Shown: in pieces, positions 43,955 to 52,626 of the stretch
Layout of the letters: every line of letters starts with the position of its first letter
How positions within the stretch are numbered: position 1 is the stretch's first letter
Assembly (NCBI RefSeq): GCF_001729485.1
Contig: NZ_CP017157.1
Span: 6,510,001-6,574,000 of the forward strand
DNA: 64,000 nucleotides
Source of the DNA: Streptomyces lydicus
GTDB lineage: Bacteria; Actinomycetota; Actinomycetes; Streptomycetales; Streptomycetaceae
Reading direction: 5' to 3'
Translations under genes and position numbers: made by a program
Notes under the pieces: model-generated
Database searches by the model: none
What the model was told of the DNA's origin: nothing
Seen by the model: the letters and a program-made list of their open reading frames with translations, nothing else

Positions 43955-46900
43955 TCACGGCGCCCCCGAGGGCACGTCGCCGAACAGGCGCAGGCGGTGT
44001 GCCACCGCGCCCGCCTCGCCCCGGCCGGAGACCCCCAGCTTGGCGAGGATGTTGGAGACGTGCACGCTGGCGGTCTTGGGCGAGATGAACAGGGCGTCGG
44101 CTATCTGGCGGTTGCTGCGCCCCTCGGCGACCAGGCGGAGCACGTCCCGCTCGCGCGGGGTGAGCCCGAGCGCCGCGGCGGAGGGGGCGTCCCCGGCGTC
44201 CGCGGCGCCCGCCTCCGGTGCCGTCGGCTGGGGCGGTATCAGGCCCGGCAGCGGGATCCGGGCGCGCCGGGCGAGCTGGGCGAGTTCCTCGGCGAGCGGC
44301 CGGGCGCCCATCGCTTCGGCGGCGGTGCGGGCCTGGGCGAGCAGCAGGACGGCGGCCTCGCGCGGGCTGCGGCCGTCCAGCCCGGCGGTGGCCGGCTCGC
44401 CGCCGTGCAGCAGGGACTCGGCCCAGCGGTAGCAGGCCCGGGCGAGTTCGTGCGGGCGCTCCACGGGTTCGAAGGCGGCGACCACCGCGGCCCAGGCGTC
44501 GGGGGCCTCGCGGCCCTCGGCGCGGCGGAGTTCGGCGTCGACCGCGAGGCCGTACGCCTCCCATACCGGGGCGACGCGGGGCAGCTTCTTGGCGGCGTCC
44601 CGGATGTGGGCGAGCACCTCGGGCCGGCCCGCTGCGGCGGCCGGCAGACCGCGGGCGTCCGACTCTGCGGCGGCGGCCCACCACAGCAGCGGCCAGGCGT
44701 AGCGCTGGATGCCGGGCGGGAAGCCGCCTTCCAGGGCCTGTCCGAGGATGGCGCGGGCGTCGAGGAGCCGGCCCTGGCGGGCGGCGACCCGCAGGGCGTG
44801 CCGCGCCATGGGGAGGGCGTGCTGCGGCTGCGGAATCTGGGTGCCGTAGTACTCCCGCGCGACGGCCAGTTCGCGCTCGGCCTCGGCGAGGTCGCCCCGG
44901 TCCAGGGCGAGGTCGGTGAGGTGGTTGGCGGCCAGGGCCATGGCGCGGCGGTTCTGGGCGAGGCCGCGGGCGTCGACGGCGGCCCGGCCCGCCTCCTCCC
45001 AGCGGCCCAGCGCGTGGAGCGATTCGGCGCGGTTGCCCAACACCCAGCTGGTGGTGTCCTTGAGGCCGTAGTGGGTGGTGAGTCGGACGCCCTGCTCGGT
45101 GACCCCGACCGCCTCGCGCGAGCGGCCGAGGCCCTCCAGCGCGGACGGAAGGTTGATGTGGGCGCGCCCGATGACGGCGAAGTACCCGCGCTCGACGGCG
45201 CGGTCGAGGGCCGTACGGAGGTCGTCGAGGCCCTCGTCGGTCTCGCCGGAGTCGATCCGCAGCCCGGCGAGGGTCACTCGGGAGTTGAGCTCGGCCTCCT
45301 CGTCACCCACCAACTGGGCCAGTTCCACGGCACGTTCGGCGGTGGTGTAGGCGCCCGGGCCCGGTTCGTGCAGCGCCGACCAGCTGGCGACGGCGGCCAT
45401 CACCCCGGCGTGCACCGAGGACGGCGGCAGGCCGCGCACCAGCTCCTGCGCCCGGCCCAGGTCCTCCCAGCCGTTGCCGCGGCCGGTGCCCTGGCACAGC
45501 CGGGAGCGCTGCACCAGGAACCAGGCCGTGCGCAGGGGGTCGTCCTCCTCGCGCAGGGACCGCAGGGCCCGCTTGGTGATCGTGAAGGCTCGCTCGCTGT
45601 CGCCGGACAGCCGGGCGGCCACCGCGATCTCGGCGAGCAGGTCGAGGAAGCGCAGCGCGTCGTCGTCGCAGCCGCAGGCCGGATACGCCTCGGCGTAGTC
45701 GACCGGGCGCACCCCTTGGCGGACCTCCGGCGGGGCGTCGTCCCACAGCTCCAGGGCGCGGTCGAGCAGCCGCAGCTGCTCGGCGTAGGCATGGCGGCGG
45801 CGGGCCTGGACGGAGGCGGCGAGCACGGCGGGCAGCGCCTTGGCGGCGTCGTGGGCCTTGTACCAGTAGCTGGCCAGCCGGGCGGCGCAGACGTCGCTGC
45901 GCACCAGCGAGGGGTCGGCCTCCAGGGCCTGGGCGTAGCGGCGGTTGAGGCGGGTGCGTTCGCCGGGCAGCAGGTCGTCGACGACCGCCTCGCGGACGAG
46001 GGCGTGCCGGAAGCGGTAGCCCGTACCGTCCTGGGTGGGCACGAGGGTGTTGCTGCCGACGGCGGCCCGCAGCGCCGCGATGAGGTCGTCCTCCGGCATC
46101 CCGCAGACGGCGGAGAGGAGTTCGTGCTCGACGGTCGAGCCGCCCTCGGAGGCCGTGCGCACCACGCGCTGGGCGTCCTCCGGCAGTGCCTCGACGCGCA
46201 CCAGCAGCAGGTCGCGCAGCGGATCGCTCAGGCCGTACAGGCAGCCCTCGGCGAGGCTGCGGGCCAGCTCCTCGACGAAGAAGGCGTTGCCCTCGGAGCG
46301 CTTGAAGACCCGGTCGACGGTGTCCTCCTCGGGAGCGCTGCCGTTGATCCCCGCTATCTGGGAGCGGACCTCGTCCCGGTTGAAGCGGGCCAGCTCGATG
46401 CGGCGTACGGTCCGCATCCGGTCGATCTCGGCGAGGAAGGGCCGCAGCGGGTGCCGGCGGTGGATGTCGTCGGAGCGGTACGTCGCCACGAGCAGGACCC
46501 GGGCGTCGTGCAGGGCCCGCAGGAGGTAGGCGAGGAGTTCGCGGGTGGAGCGGTCGGCCCAGTGGAGGTCCTCGACGACGATGACGAGCGTACGGTCGGT
46601 GGCGAGGCGCTCCAGGAGGCGGGCGGTCAGCTCGAAGAGGCGGGCGCGGCCGATCTCCTCGTCGTGCGCCTCGCCGGGGGTCTCGCCCAATTCGGGCAGG
46701 ATGCGGGAGAGTTCGCCCTCCTGGCCGGCGACGGCCGCGGCGAGCTCGTCGCGCAGGTGCCAGTTGAGGGTGTGCAGGATCGCCGAGAACGGCGCGAAGG
46801 GCAGGCCCTCCGAGCCGATCTCGATGCAGCCGCCCAGGGCGACCAGCGCGCCCCGGGCGCGGGCCTCCTCGGCGAACTCCTCGATGAGGCGGGTCTTGCC

Positions 46901-47044
46901 CACCCCGGCCTCGCCCCCGATCAGCAGGGCCTGGGGCTCACCGGTCGCCGCGATGCGGGCGAGCGCCTCGCCCAGCGCGGCGAGTTCGGCCGCGCGGCCG
47001 ACGAACACGGGACTGACGGACCTGGTCTCCACGCTGCTGAGCAT
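43955..47044 (-). CDS. Large LuxR-family (LAL-type) ATPase transcriptional regulator
   Basis: A 1029-residue regulator of the LAL class. The N-terminal AAA ATPase has the Walker A LLIGGEAGVGKTRLIEEFA near residue 40 and Walker B LVIVVEDLHWADRSTREL near 140. The long middle is helical, TPR-like, with repeated AL/AR segments. The C-terminal LuxR helix-turn-helix is LTPRERDVLRLVAEGRSNRQIADALFISPKTASVHVSNILAKLGVSGR. I chose the ATG at 47044. Codons further upstream lose the GC third-position bias and no binding site is seen, so translation may be leaderless. Such proteins activate secondary metabolism or sugar use. The target here is unknown. Confidence 0.9.
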   Translation of the reverse strand: MLSSVETRSVSPVFVGRAAELAALGEALARIAATGEPQALLIGGEAGVGKTRLIEEFAEEARARGALVALGGCIEIGSEGLPFAPFSAILHTLNWHLRDELAAAVAGQEGELSRILPELGETPGEAHDEEIGRARLFELTARLLERLATDRTLVIVVEDLHWADRSTRELLAYLLRALHDARVLLVATYRSDDIHRRHPLRPFLAEIDRMRTVRRIELARFNRDEVRSQIAGINGSAPEEDTVDRVFKRSEGNAFFVEELARSLAEGCLYGLSDPLRDLLLVRVEALPEDAQRVVRTASEGGSTVEHELLSAVCGMPEDDLIAALRAAVGSNTLVPTQDGTGYRFRHALVREAVVDDLLPGERTRLNRRYAQALEADPSLVRSDVCAARLASYWYKAHDAAKALPAVLAASVQARRRHAYAEQLRLLDRALELWDDAPPEVRQGVRPVDYAEAYPACGCDDDALRFLDLLAEIAVAARLSGDSERAFTITKRALRSLREEDDPLRTAWFLVQRSRLCQGTGRGNGWEDLGRAQELVRGLPPSSVHAGVMAAVASWSALHEPGPGAYTTAERAVELAQLVGDEEAELNSRVTLAGLRIDSGETDEGLDDLRTALDRAVERGYFAVIGRAHINLPSALEGLGRSREAVGVTEQGVRLTTHYGLKDTTSWVLGNRAESLHALGRWEEAGRAAVDARGLAQNRRAMALAANHLTDLALDRGDLAEAERELAVAREYYGTQIPQPQHALPMARHALRVAARQGRLLDARAILGQALEGGFPPGIQRYAWPLLWWAAAAESDARGLPAAAAGRPEVLAHIRDAAKKLPRVAPVWEAYGLAVDAELRRAEGREAPDAWAAVVAAFEPVERPHELARACYRWAESLLHGGEPATAGLDGRSPREAAVLLLAQARTAAEAMGARPLAEELAQLARRARIPLPGLIPPQPTAPEAGAADAGDAPSAAALGLTPRERDVLRLVAEGRSNRQIADALFISPKTASVHVSNILAKLGVSGRGEAGAVAHRLRLFGDVPSGAP

Positions 47045-47112
47045 CGCACAGGCGTCTGACAATCCGGCAGTGGGATTCACCGCGGTGCCCCGGCTGTTGA
47101 GTCCGCGGCGGG

Positions 47113-47310
47113 TCAGGCGGCGGCACGGCGTACCCGCCACCGCCGGGCCCGCCCGGAACTCACCCGCCCCTCGGCGTCGTTCTCCCCGGAACGGACGGCC
47201 GCGCGCCCGGCGCGAGCGCCCTCGCGGGCCTCGCGCACCAGGTGCTGCCGCTGGGCCTCGCGGCGCAGCTCTTCGTAACGGACGCGCATTTCCAGCTCGT
47301 TGTGGAACAT
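47113..47310 (-). CDS. Small charged protein, 65 residues
   Basis: The start MFHNELEMRVRYEELRREA is preceded by AAGGAGA at good spacing. The protein is a long amphipathic helix rich in Arg, Glu and Ala and ends in a basic tail. Short proteins with this N-terminus recur in Streptomyces, but I cannot give a function. It lies 68 bases upstream of the LAL regulator on the same strand. A longer frame to 47364 is possible but lacks a binding site. Confidence 0.72.
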   Translation of the reverse strand: MFHNELEMRVRYEELRREAQRQHLVREAREGARAGRAAVRSGENDAEGRVSSGRARRWRVRRAAA

Positions 47311-47457
47311 GGTGACTCTCCTTGGATGACGTGGCTCGTTGACGGGATCAAGCCTCGTCTCCAAGGGGGGTCGGCCACATCGGGAGAGTTCCCGATCTTT
47401 GTCCGCGGGCGGTGCTTAGAAACCGGCCCGCGGGGACCTCAGGAGCCGCCGCGGTCC

Positions 47458-48105
47458 TTAGGCGCCGGGTGCGGGGCCCTTAGGGATGCTGGGCATGCTC
47501 CCGAACAGGTCGAGGTACATGCCCGCGGAGATCAGGATCCCCAGTACGGCGAGCGCCAGCCCGCCCCATGCGACGGCCCGCACCCAGCCGGCGCGCGGGC
47601 GGCTCAGCACCACCGCGGCGACGATCCCGGCCAGCAGCGCGAAGACGCCGTTGACCAGGGCGGTGGTGTGCCAGGGGGTGCCGTACATGGCGGAGATCTG
47701 GTCGGTGGCCTGGTGCGTCTGGAGCTTGATCTGCCCCATCAGCGTCTGCCGCTCGGCCATCAGCGTGCCGAGCCAGGTACCGGTGACGGACGCGAGCCCG
47801 AGCCCCGCCGCGACGACCGCGCCGGCTCCGGCGGCGACCCCGGTAGCGGGCGGCGCGGAAGCGTCGTTCGCCTCCGTGTCGCCGAGGTCGGCGGTGTCGT
47901 CCTCCGCCTCGGCCTCACTGGACTCGTCCTGTTCGGCGAGGACCGCGTTCTCGTCGGTCCGCTCGTCGGCCTTGGCGCTCGCCTTGGCCGCCGCCTCCGC
48001 CTCCGTGGTCTCCGGGAGCGCTGCGGTCTCCGTGGCCGCACCACCGGCCTGCGCGGGCACGGTCTCGTCGTCGGTTCGCTTCTCGGTCGTCCTGGTCGTT
48101 CCCAT
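47458..48105 (-). CDS. Membrane protein with acidic N-terminal domain
   Basis: A 215-residue protein. The first 95 residues are hydrophilic and rich in Glu, Ala, Asp and Thr. Three hydrophobic segments follow at about residues 98-120, 150-170 and 176-200, and the protein ends in a short Pro/Gly tail. It is probably anchored in the cytoplasmic membrane with the acidic part in the cytoplasm or wall. I do not recognise a domain. It is divergent from the VOC gene. Confidence 0.75.
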   Translation of the reverse strand: MGTTRTTEKRTDDETVPAQAGGAATETAALPETTEAEAAAKASAKADERTDENAVLAEQDESSEAEAEDDTADLGDTEANDASAPPATGVAAGAGAVVAAGLGLASVTGTWLGTLMAERQTLMGQIKLQTHQATDQISAMYGTPWHTTALVNGVFALLAGIVAAVVLSRPRAGWVRAVAWGGLALAVLGILISAGMYLDLFGSMPSIPKGPAPGA

Positions 48106-48291
48106 GGGCGCGACCGTAGGGGCCGTGTCTGAGAGCGAGATGAGAAGACCGGATGAGCGCCACTGACCTGGGAAAACGTGGGCCGGAGGGGGCGTCGGGC
48201 GGCGCGTCGAGGGGGCGCGCCGGGCGGGACGGCACCAGCGGGCGGCCGCGGCCTCCGCCCTTCTGGCAGTCACTGACGGCACAGTGGAGCC

Positions 48292-48729
48292 ATGAATGCG
48301 AACAACAGCGACATTCTGCCCCGGGCGCGCGCGGTGACCAGGCTGCCGGCCCAGGACCTGGAGCGGGCCCGGCGCTTCTACTCCGAGCGGCTCGGCCTGG
48401 AACCCGTCGACGAACGCCCCGGCGGGCTGCTCTACCGGACCGGCGGCACGGAGTTCGTCGTGTTCCGGTCGGAGGGCGCCGCGTCCGGCACCTGCACGCA
48501 GATGGCGTGGGAGGTCGACGACATCGAGGCGGCCGTCTCGGCGCTCAGGCGGCGCGGGGTGGTGTTCGAGGACGTCGAGCTTCCGGGGCTGCTGGGCGGC
48601 GGGCGGACGCAGGACGGGATCGTCGAGGTCGTGGGGAACTACCCGAGCACGGGCGCGCGGGGCGCGCGCGGCGCCTGGTTCCGTGACAGCGAGGGCAATC
48701 TGCTCGCCCTCGACGCCCCCGTCAGGTGA
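48292..48729 (+). CDS. VOC family protein (glyoxalase/dioxygenase fold)
   Basis: A 145-residue vicinal-oxygen-chelate protein. The paired beta-alpha-beta-beta-beta motifs begin with TRLPAQDLERARRFYSERLGLEPVDER near residue 15 and TQMAWEVDDIEAAVSALRRRGVVFEDVE near 68. The end has AWFRDSEGNLLALDAP, where the Glu could bind a metal. Members include glyoxalases, extradiol dioxygenases and bleomycin-binding proteins. The substrate is not evident. It converges on the MMPL transporter gene. Confidence 0.85.
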   Translation: MNANNSDILPRARAVTRLPAQDLERARRFYSERLGLEPVDERPGGLLYRTGGTEFVVFRSEGAASGTCTQMAWEVDDIEAAVSALRRRGVVFEDVELPGLLGGGRTQDGIVEVVGNYPSTGARGARGAWFRDSEGNLLALDAPVR

Positions 48730-48836
48730 GCGGCGCGCGACTGCGGCGCCGCGGCGGCCGGGGTCTGGTCCGCGCCTGACCCGAGGGGCCAGGGCCCTTA
48801 CCCCCCGGGCCGACCCTGACCGGCCGGGCCAGGCCC

Positions 48837-51134
48837 TTACCCGTCGGTCCGGCCCGTCGGACGCCCCACCCCCTGGGCGCCCACCAGGGGCCGGTCCCCC
48901 TCCCGGGGGCGGGGTGGGGCCGGCGCGTCCCGCGGCTCCGGCGGCGGTTCGATGCTGATCCGGGGCAGCCACCGGTCCAGCCAGGACGGCAGCCACCAGT
49001 TGGCGCCGCCCAGCATGTGCATCAGCGCCGGGACCAGCAGGGTACGGAGCACGAACGCGTCCAGCGCGACCGCGGAGGCCAGCCCGATACCGAACATCGC
49101 GATGGTCCGGTCGCCGCTCAGCACGAAGGCCGCGAACACCGCGATCATGATGACCGCCGCCGAGTTGATGACCCGGCTGGTCTCGGCCAGGCCGACCCGT
49201 ACCGCCTGGCGGTTGTCGCGGGTCAGCTGCCACTCCTCGTACATCCGCGAGACCAGGAACACCTGGTAGTCCATGGACAGGCCGAAGAGCACCGAGACCA
49301 TGATGACCGGCAGGAACGGCTCGATCGGCCCGGCGCTGCCCAGCCCGAGCAGCTCGCTCCCCCACCCCCACTGGAAGACCGCGACCACGACCCCGAAGGC
49401 CGAGGCGACCGCCGCGACGTTCATCAGCGCCGCCTTCAGGGGGATGCCGATGCTGCGGAACGCGAGCAGCAGCAGGATCGACCCGAGTGCCACGACGACG
49501 CCGATGAACAACGGCAGCTTGCCGACGATCACCGAGGCGAAGTCGTCATAGCTCGCGGTGACCCCGCCGACCCGCACCTGGAGCGTGGTCCCGTCCGCAG
49601 CCTCCGGCAGGACCTCGCCGCGCAGCCGTTCCACCAGGTCAGAGGTCTGTCGCGACTGCGGGGAGCTGTCCGGTACGACGGTGATCACGCCGGTGCTGCG
49701 GCTCCCGTCGAACTCCGGGCCGCCGACCTGGGCGACGCCGGGAGTGTGCCGCAGCCGCTGCGGCAGCTTGTCGAACGCGATCCGGTCGTCGGGGCCGTCG
49801 AGGGTGCCGACGAGGGTCAGCGGCCCGTTGAACCCGGGCCCGAAGCCGCTGCCGTGACCGCCACCGGCCCGCTCGCCCGCGAGCAGGTCGTACGCCTTCC
49901 GGGTCGTCGACGTGGCCGGGTTGTTGCCCTGGTCCGACGTCCCCAGATGCAGGCCGAAGGTGGGCAGTGCCAGGGTCAGCATGACGGCGGCCGCGGCCGC
50001 CCCCAGCAGCTTCGGGTGCCGCTCCACGAATCCGGCCCACCGGGCGGCGATCCCCGCCCGCTGCTCCGGCTCCGGTCCCTGCTCCGCCAGCCGCCGCCGC
50101 TCCCGCCGCCCGAGCGCCCGCATCCCGATCACGCCGAGCAGCGCCGGCAGCAGGGTCACGGACGCGGCGACGGTCAGCACGACCGTGAGCGAGGCGGCCA
50201 GCGCGACCCCGTTGAGGAAGCTCAGCCGCAGGACCAGCATCCCCAGCAGCGCGATGCACACCGTCGCCCCGGCGAAGACGACGGCCCGCCCGGAGACCGA
50301 CACCGCACGCTCGGCGGCCTCCTGGACGGGCAGCCCCGCCCTGAGCCCCTTCCGGTGCCGGGTCACGATGAACAACGCGTAGTCGATCCCGACCCCGAGC
50401 CCGATCAGACTGCCGAGCATCGGGGCGAAGTCGGCAACGGTCATCGCATGGCTGAGCAGCGCGATCCCGGCCGAGGCGGTGCCGACCGCGGCCACCGCGG
50501 TGACGATCGGCAGAAACGTCGCGGCGAGCGACCCGAAGGCGAGGAACAGCACCACGGCCGCCGCGCCCAGCCCGATCAACTCCGGCAACTGCGCCCGCGG
50601 CGCCTCGGTCAGCGCGATCCCGGCGCCGCCCAGCTCGACCTGCAGCCCGTCCCCGTCGGCTGCCCGCGCGGTCTCGACGACCTTGCGGACCTGCGCCACG
50701 CCCAGTTCCTCGGTCGGCCGGTCGAACACGAGCGCGGCATAGGCGGTACGCCCGTCCCTGCTGATCTGCCGCCCGCCCTGCGCCCCGCCGACGTCCGCCT
50801 TCGCGTGGCTGCCGTACGGCCCGTGCACCTCGGCGACCCCCGGCAGCCGAGCGACCTCCCCCAGCGTGCGCCGCATGGTCTTCTCGACCGCGCCGGCCCG
50901 CACCGTCCCGCGCTCGGTGTGCCACACGATCGTGTCGCTGTCCCCGGCCTGCCCGGGGAACGCCTTCGCCATCAGCGCGCCGGCCTGCCCGGACTCGGTC
51001 CCCGGCACCTCGTAGTCATTCGAGTACGCGGCCCCGCTCACCCCTGCGGCAACCGCGACGCCCGCGAAGGCGGCAAGCCAGAGAACGATCACCACGATGC
51101 GGCGTCTGAGACACCACCGAGCCAGAGCCGTCAC
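48837..51134 (-). CDS. MMPL family RND-type transporter
   Basis: A 765-residue export pump. Two similar halves each have an extracytoplasmic loop and five or six membrane segments. The first half shows DFAPMLGSLIGLGVGIDYALFIVTRHRKGL near residue 240, and the second PFLPVIMVSVLFGLSMDYQVFLVSRMYEEW near 610. Both carry the acidic residues used for proton coupling. MMPL proteins move lipids, fatty acids or antibiotics across the actinomycete membrane. The end of the gene lies in one of two near-identical stretches of about 18 bases (GGGCCAGG(G)CCCTTACC, around 48786 and 48826). No regulator is adjacent. Confidence 0.9.
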   Translation of the reverse strand: MTALARWCLRRRIVVIVLWLAAFAGVAVAAGVSGAAYSNDYEVPGTESGQAGALMAKAFPGQAGDSDTIVWHTERGTVRAGAVEKTMRRTLGEVARLPGVAEVHGPYGSHAKADVGGAQGGRQISRDGRTAYAALVFDRPTEELGVAQVRKVVETARAADGDGLQVELGGAGIALTEAPRAQLPELIGLGAAAVVLFLAFGSLAATFLPIVTAVAAVGTASAGIALLSHAMTVADFAPMLGSLIGLGVGIDYALFIVTRHRKGLRAGLPVQEAAERAVSVSGRAVVFAGATVCIALLGMLVLRLSFLNGVALAASLTVVLTVAASVTLLPALLGVIGMRALGRRERRRLAEQGPEPEQRAGIAARWAGFVERHPKLLGAAAAAVMLTLALPTFGLHLGTSDQGNNPATSTTRKAYDLLAGERAGGGHGSGFGPGFNGPLTLVGTLDGPDDRIAFDKLPQRLRHTPGVAQVGGPEFDGSRSTGVITVVPDSSPQSRQTSDLVERLRGEVLPEAADGTTLQVRVGGVTASYDDFASVIVGKLPLFIGVVVALGSILLLLAFRSIGIPLKAALMNVAAVASAFGVVVAVFQWGWGSELLGLGSAGPIEPFLPVIMVSVLFGLSMDYQVFLVSRMYEEWQLTRDNRQAVRVGLAETSRVINSAAVIMIAVFAAFVLSGDRTIAMFGIGLASAVALDAFVLRTLLVPALMHMLGGANWWLPSWLDRWLPRISIEPPPEPRDAPAPPRPREGDRPLVGAQGVGRPTGRTDG

Positions 51135-51355
51135 GGACCTCGACTGCTTCCCGGGTTGTGCGTCGATAACTCCCGGGTACGGGTGGTGCCGAGCGCGGAC
51201 GAACGGGTTGGGAGGCCCCCGCCACCCACCGATCAGGCAAGCGGCCCCGGGCCCTCATCAGAGCAGAGTGACACCCGGAAAAGATCCTTTGCCCCCTTTG
51301 TGGCCTTCACCACACACAACCCGGAAGAGGAGCCTCCCACCCTGGTCGCCCGAGG

Positions 51356-52243
51356 TCAGCCACCCGCCGGCACCTGCACCTCGCTACGGATCTTGCTCGT
51401 CTCGTCGGCGAGTTCCTGCAGATCGACCGACTCGGGCGCCTTGGCCAAATCGGCGGCGTCGGTCTGCGCGACGCTGGCCGTCGTACTGGAGGTGCCCCAG
51501 GCGCAGAACTCCAGCGTGACCTTCTGACCTGCCACGGCCTTCACATCCACACCGCAGGTCAGCGGCTCGCCACCATCGCTCGGCGTGAACTTCTTCTCCG
51601 GAACGGCGACTTCCACCCCCGGGGACTTGGTCATGCCGTTGATCATGTGGTCGATCCCCTCTTCGGGATCATCGATGGTGCCGTAGATCCCCGACACCAC
51701 CAGCGAGGTGGTACCCCCGGTGTACTGCCCGCCCGCCGCACGCATGCCGTGCGCGTTCACCCCGTCGCTCGGCACCTGGGCTCCCATCTGCTGGGACAAG
51801 TCCTTGGCCAGCGAGTACTTCCCGCCGACCAGCGACTGCGGCACCGTGATCTTGTACTTCGGCCCCGCGGACTGCTTGCTCCCGCCGCCACCGCCCCCGA
51901 AAACCACGGCCGACGCCACGCCGCCCAGGACCAGGACCCCCACCACCGCCCCGACGATCCCCAAGACCTTCCCCGTATTGCTCTTGGGCGCCTGCGGCGG
52001 CTGCGGCACCATCCCGGGTCCGCCGTACCCGTACGGAACCTGCTGCGGCGCCCCGTACGGCCCCTGCTGCGGCGCCCCGTAGGGACCCGGTGCCCCGTAC
52101 GGCCCCGGCTGAGGCACCCCGTACGGCCCGGGCGGCACCTGCCCACCCGGGCCCTGCGGCGGATAACCCCCCGGCTGCCCGCCCTGCGGCACACCCGACG
52201 GCACACCACCGAATCCGTTGTTCGCCTGCTGCGGCGTATTCAC
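51356..52243 (-). CDS. Membrane-anchored protein with Pro/Tyr/Gly/Gln repeats
   Basis: A 295-residue protein. Residues 1-85 are low complexity with at least four copies of GPYGAPQ/GPYGVPQ. One membrane helix follows (VLGIVGAVVGVLVLGGVASAVVFG, about residues 93-116) and then an outer domain of about 175 residues with two cysteines (LTCGVDVKAVAGQKVTLEFCAWG). The architecture, a repeat tail in the cytoplasm and a globular outer domain, is common in Streptomyces. Function is unknown. The start is GTG with GAGGT upstream. It precedes the MMPL gene by 221 bases on the same strand; those bases show no other gene. Confidence 0.75.
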   Translation of the reverse strand: MNTPQQANNGFGGVPSGVPQGGQPGGYPPQGPGGQVPPGPYGVPQPGPYGAPGPYGAPQQGPYGAPQQVPYGYGGPGMVPQPPQAPKSNTGKVLGIVGAVVGVLVLGGVASAVVFGGGGGGSKQSAGPKYKITVPQSLVGGKYSLAKDLSQQMGAQVPSDGVNAHGMRAAGGQYTGGTTSLVVSGIYGTIDDPEEGIDHMINGMTKSPGVEVAVPEKKFTPSDGGEPLTCGVDVKAVAGQKVTLEFCAWGTSSTTASVAQTDAADLAKAPESVDLQELADETSKIRSEVQVPAGG

Positions 52244-52479
52244 TTACCGACCTCGGTCTCTTCCATGCCAGTTTGCCTGCTGCGCGAGGGACCTCACCGC
52301 CGCGGATCCCGCAATGAGCTTGAGAGGGGCGGCACTTGGCGTTCGCTCACCCCGCGGAGAGCGGGAAACCTCCGGTCTCCAGGATTCAGAAGTGCCCCCG
52401 CTTTTCGAATCAATTGCCGGGCCCACTTTGGCATACGGCACCGACAACGAAACCGCGGAGCCTCATCCTGTCGCGACCC

Positions 52480-52508
52480 TTGACCGGCCCATTGGTCTGA
52501 ACCATTCT
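52480..52508 (+). promoter_or_regulatory. Chitinase promoter with DasR-like element
   Basis: ATTGGTCTGAACCATT at 52491-52506 matches 12 of 16 positions of the known DasR-responsive element ACTGGTCTAGACCAGT and keeps its symmetry. It sits between a -35 candidate TTGACC (52480-52485) and a -10 candidate CATTCT (52503-52508) with a 17-base spacer. DasR represses chitinase genes until glucosamine-6-phosphate accumulates. The rest of 52244-52626 holds no gene I can support. Confidence 0.7.
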
Positions 52509-52626
52509 GTGGCCAGGGTCGGACCGGTGTCGGAGTGGTGTCGGGCCGGCCCTCGTAGCGGTGGCCACCGTCTCGTGCAGTTCTGCCCGGGCTCCGGGCT
52601 CCCCCTCTTCGGCACTGGAGACAGGT

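Noticed and set aside
48784..48842. Two near-identical stretches of about 18 bases at the end of the MMPL gene
   Set aside because: Looks like a small local duplication of the GC-rich 3' end. No element, attachment site or clear terminator fits it.
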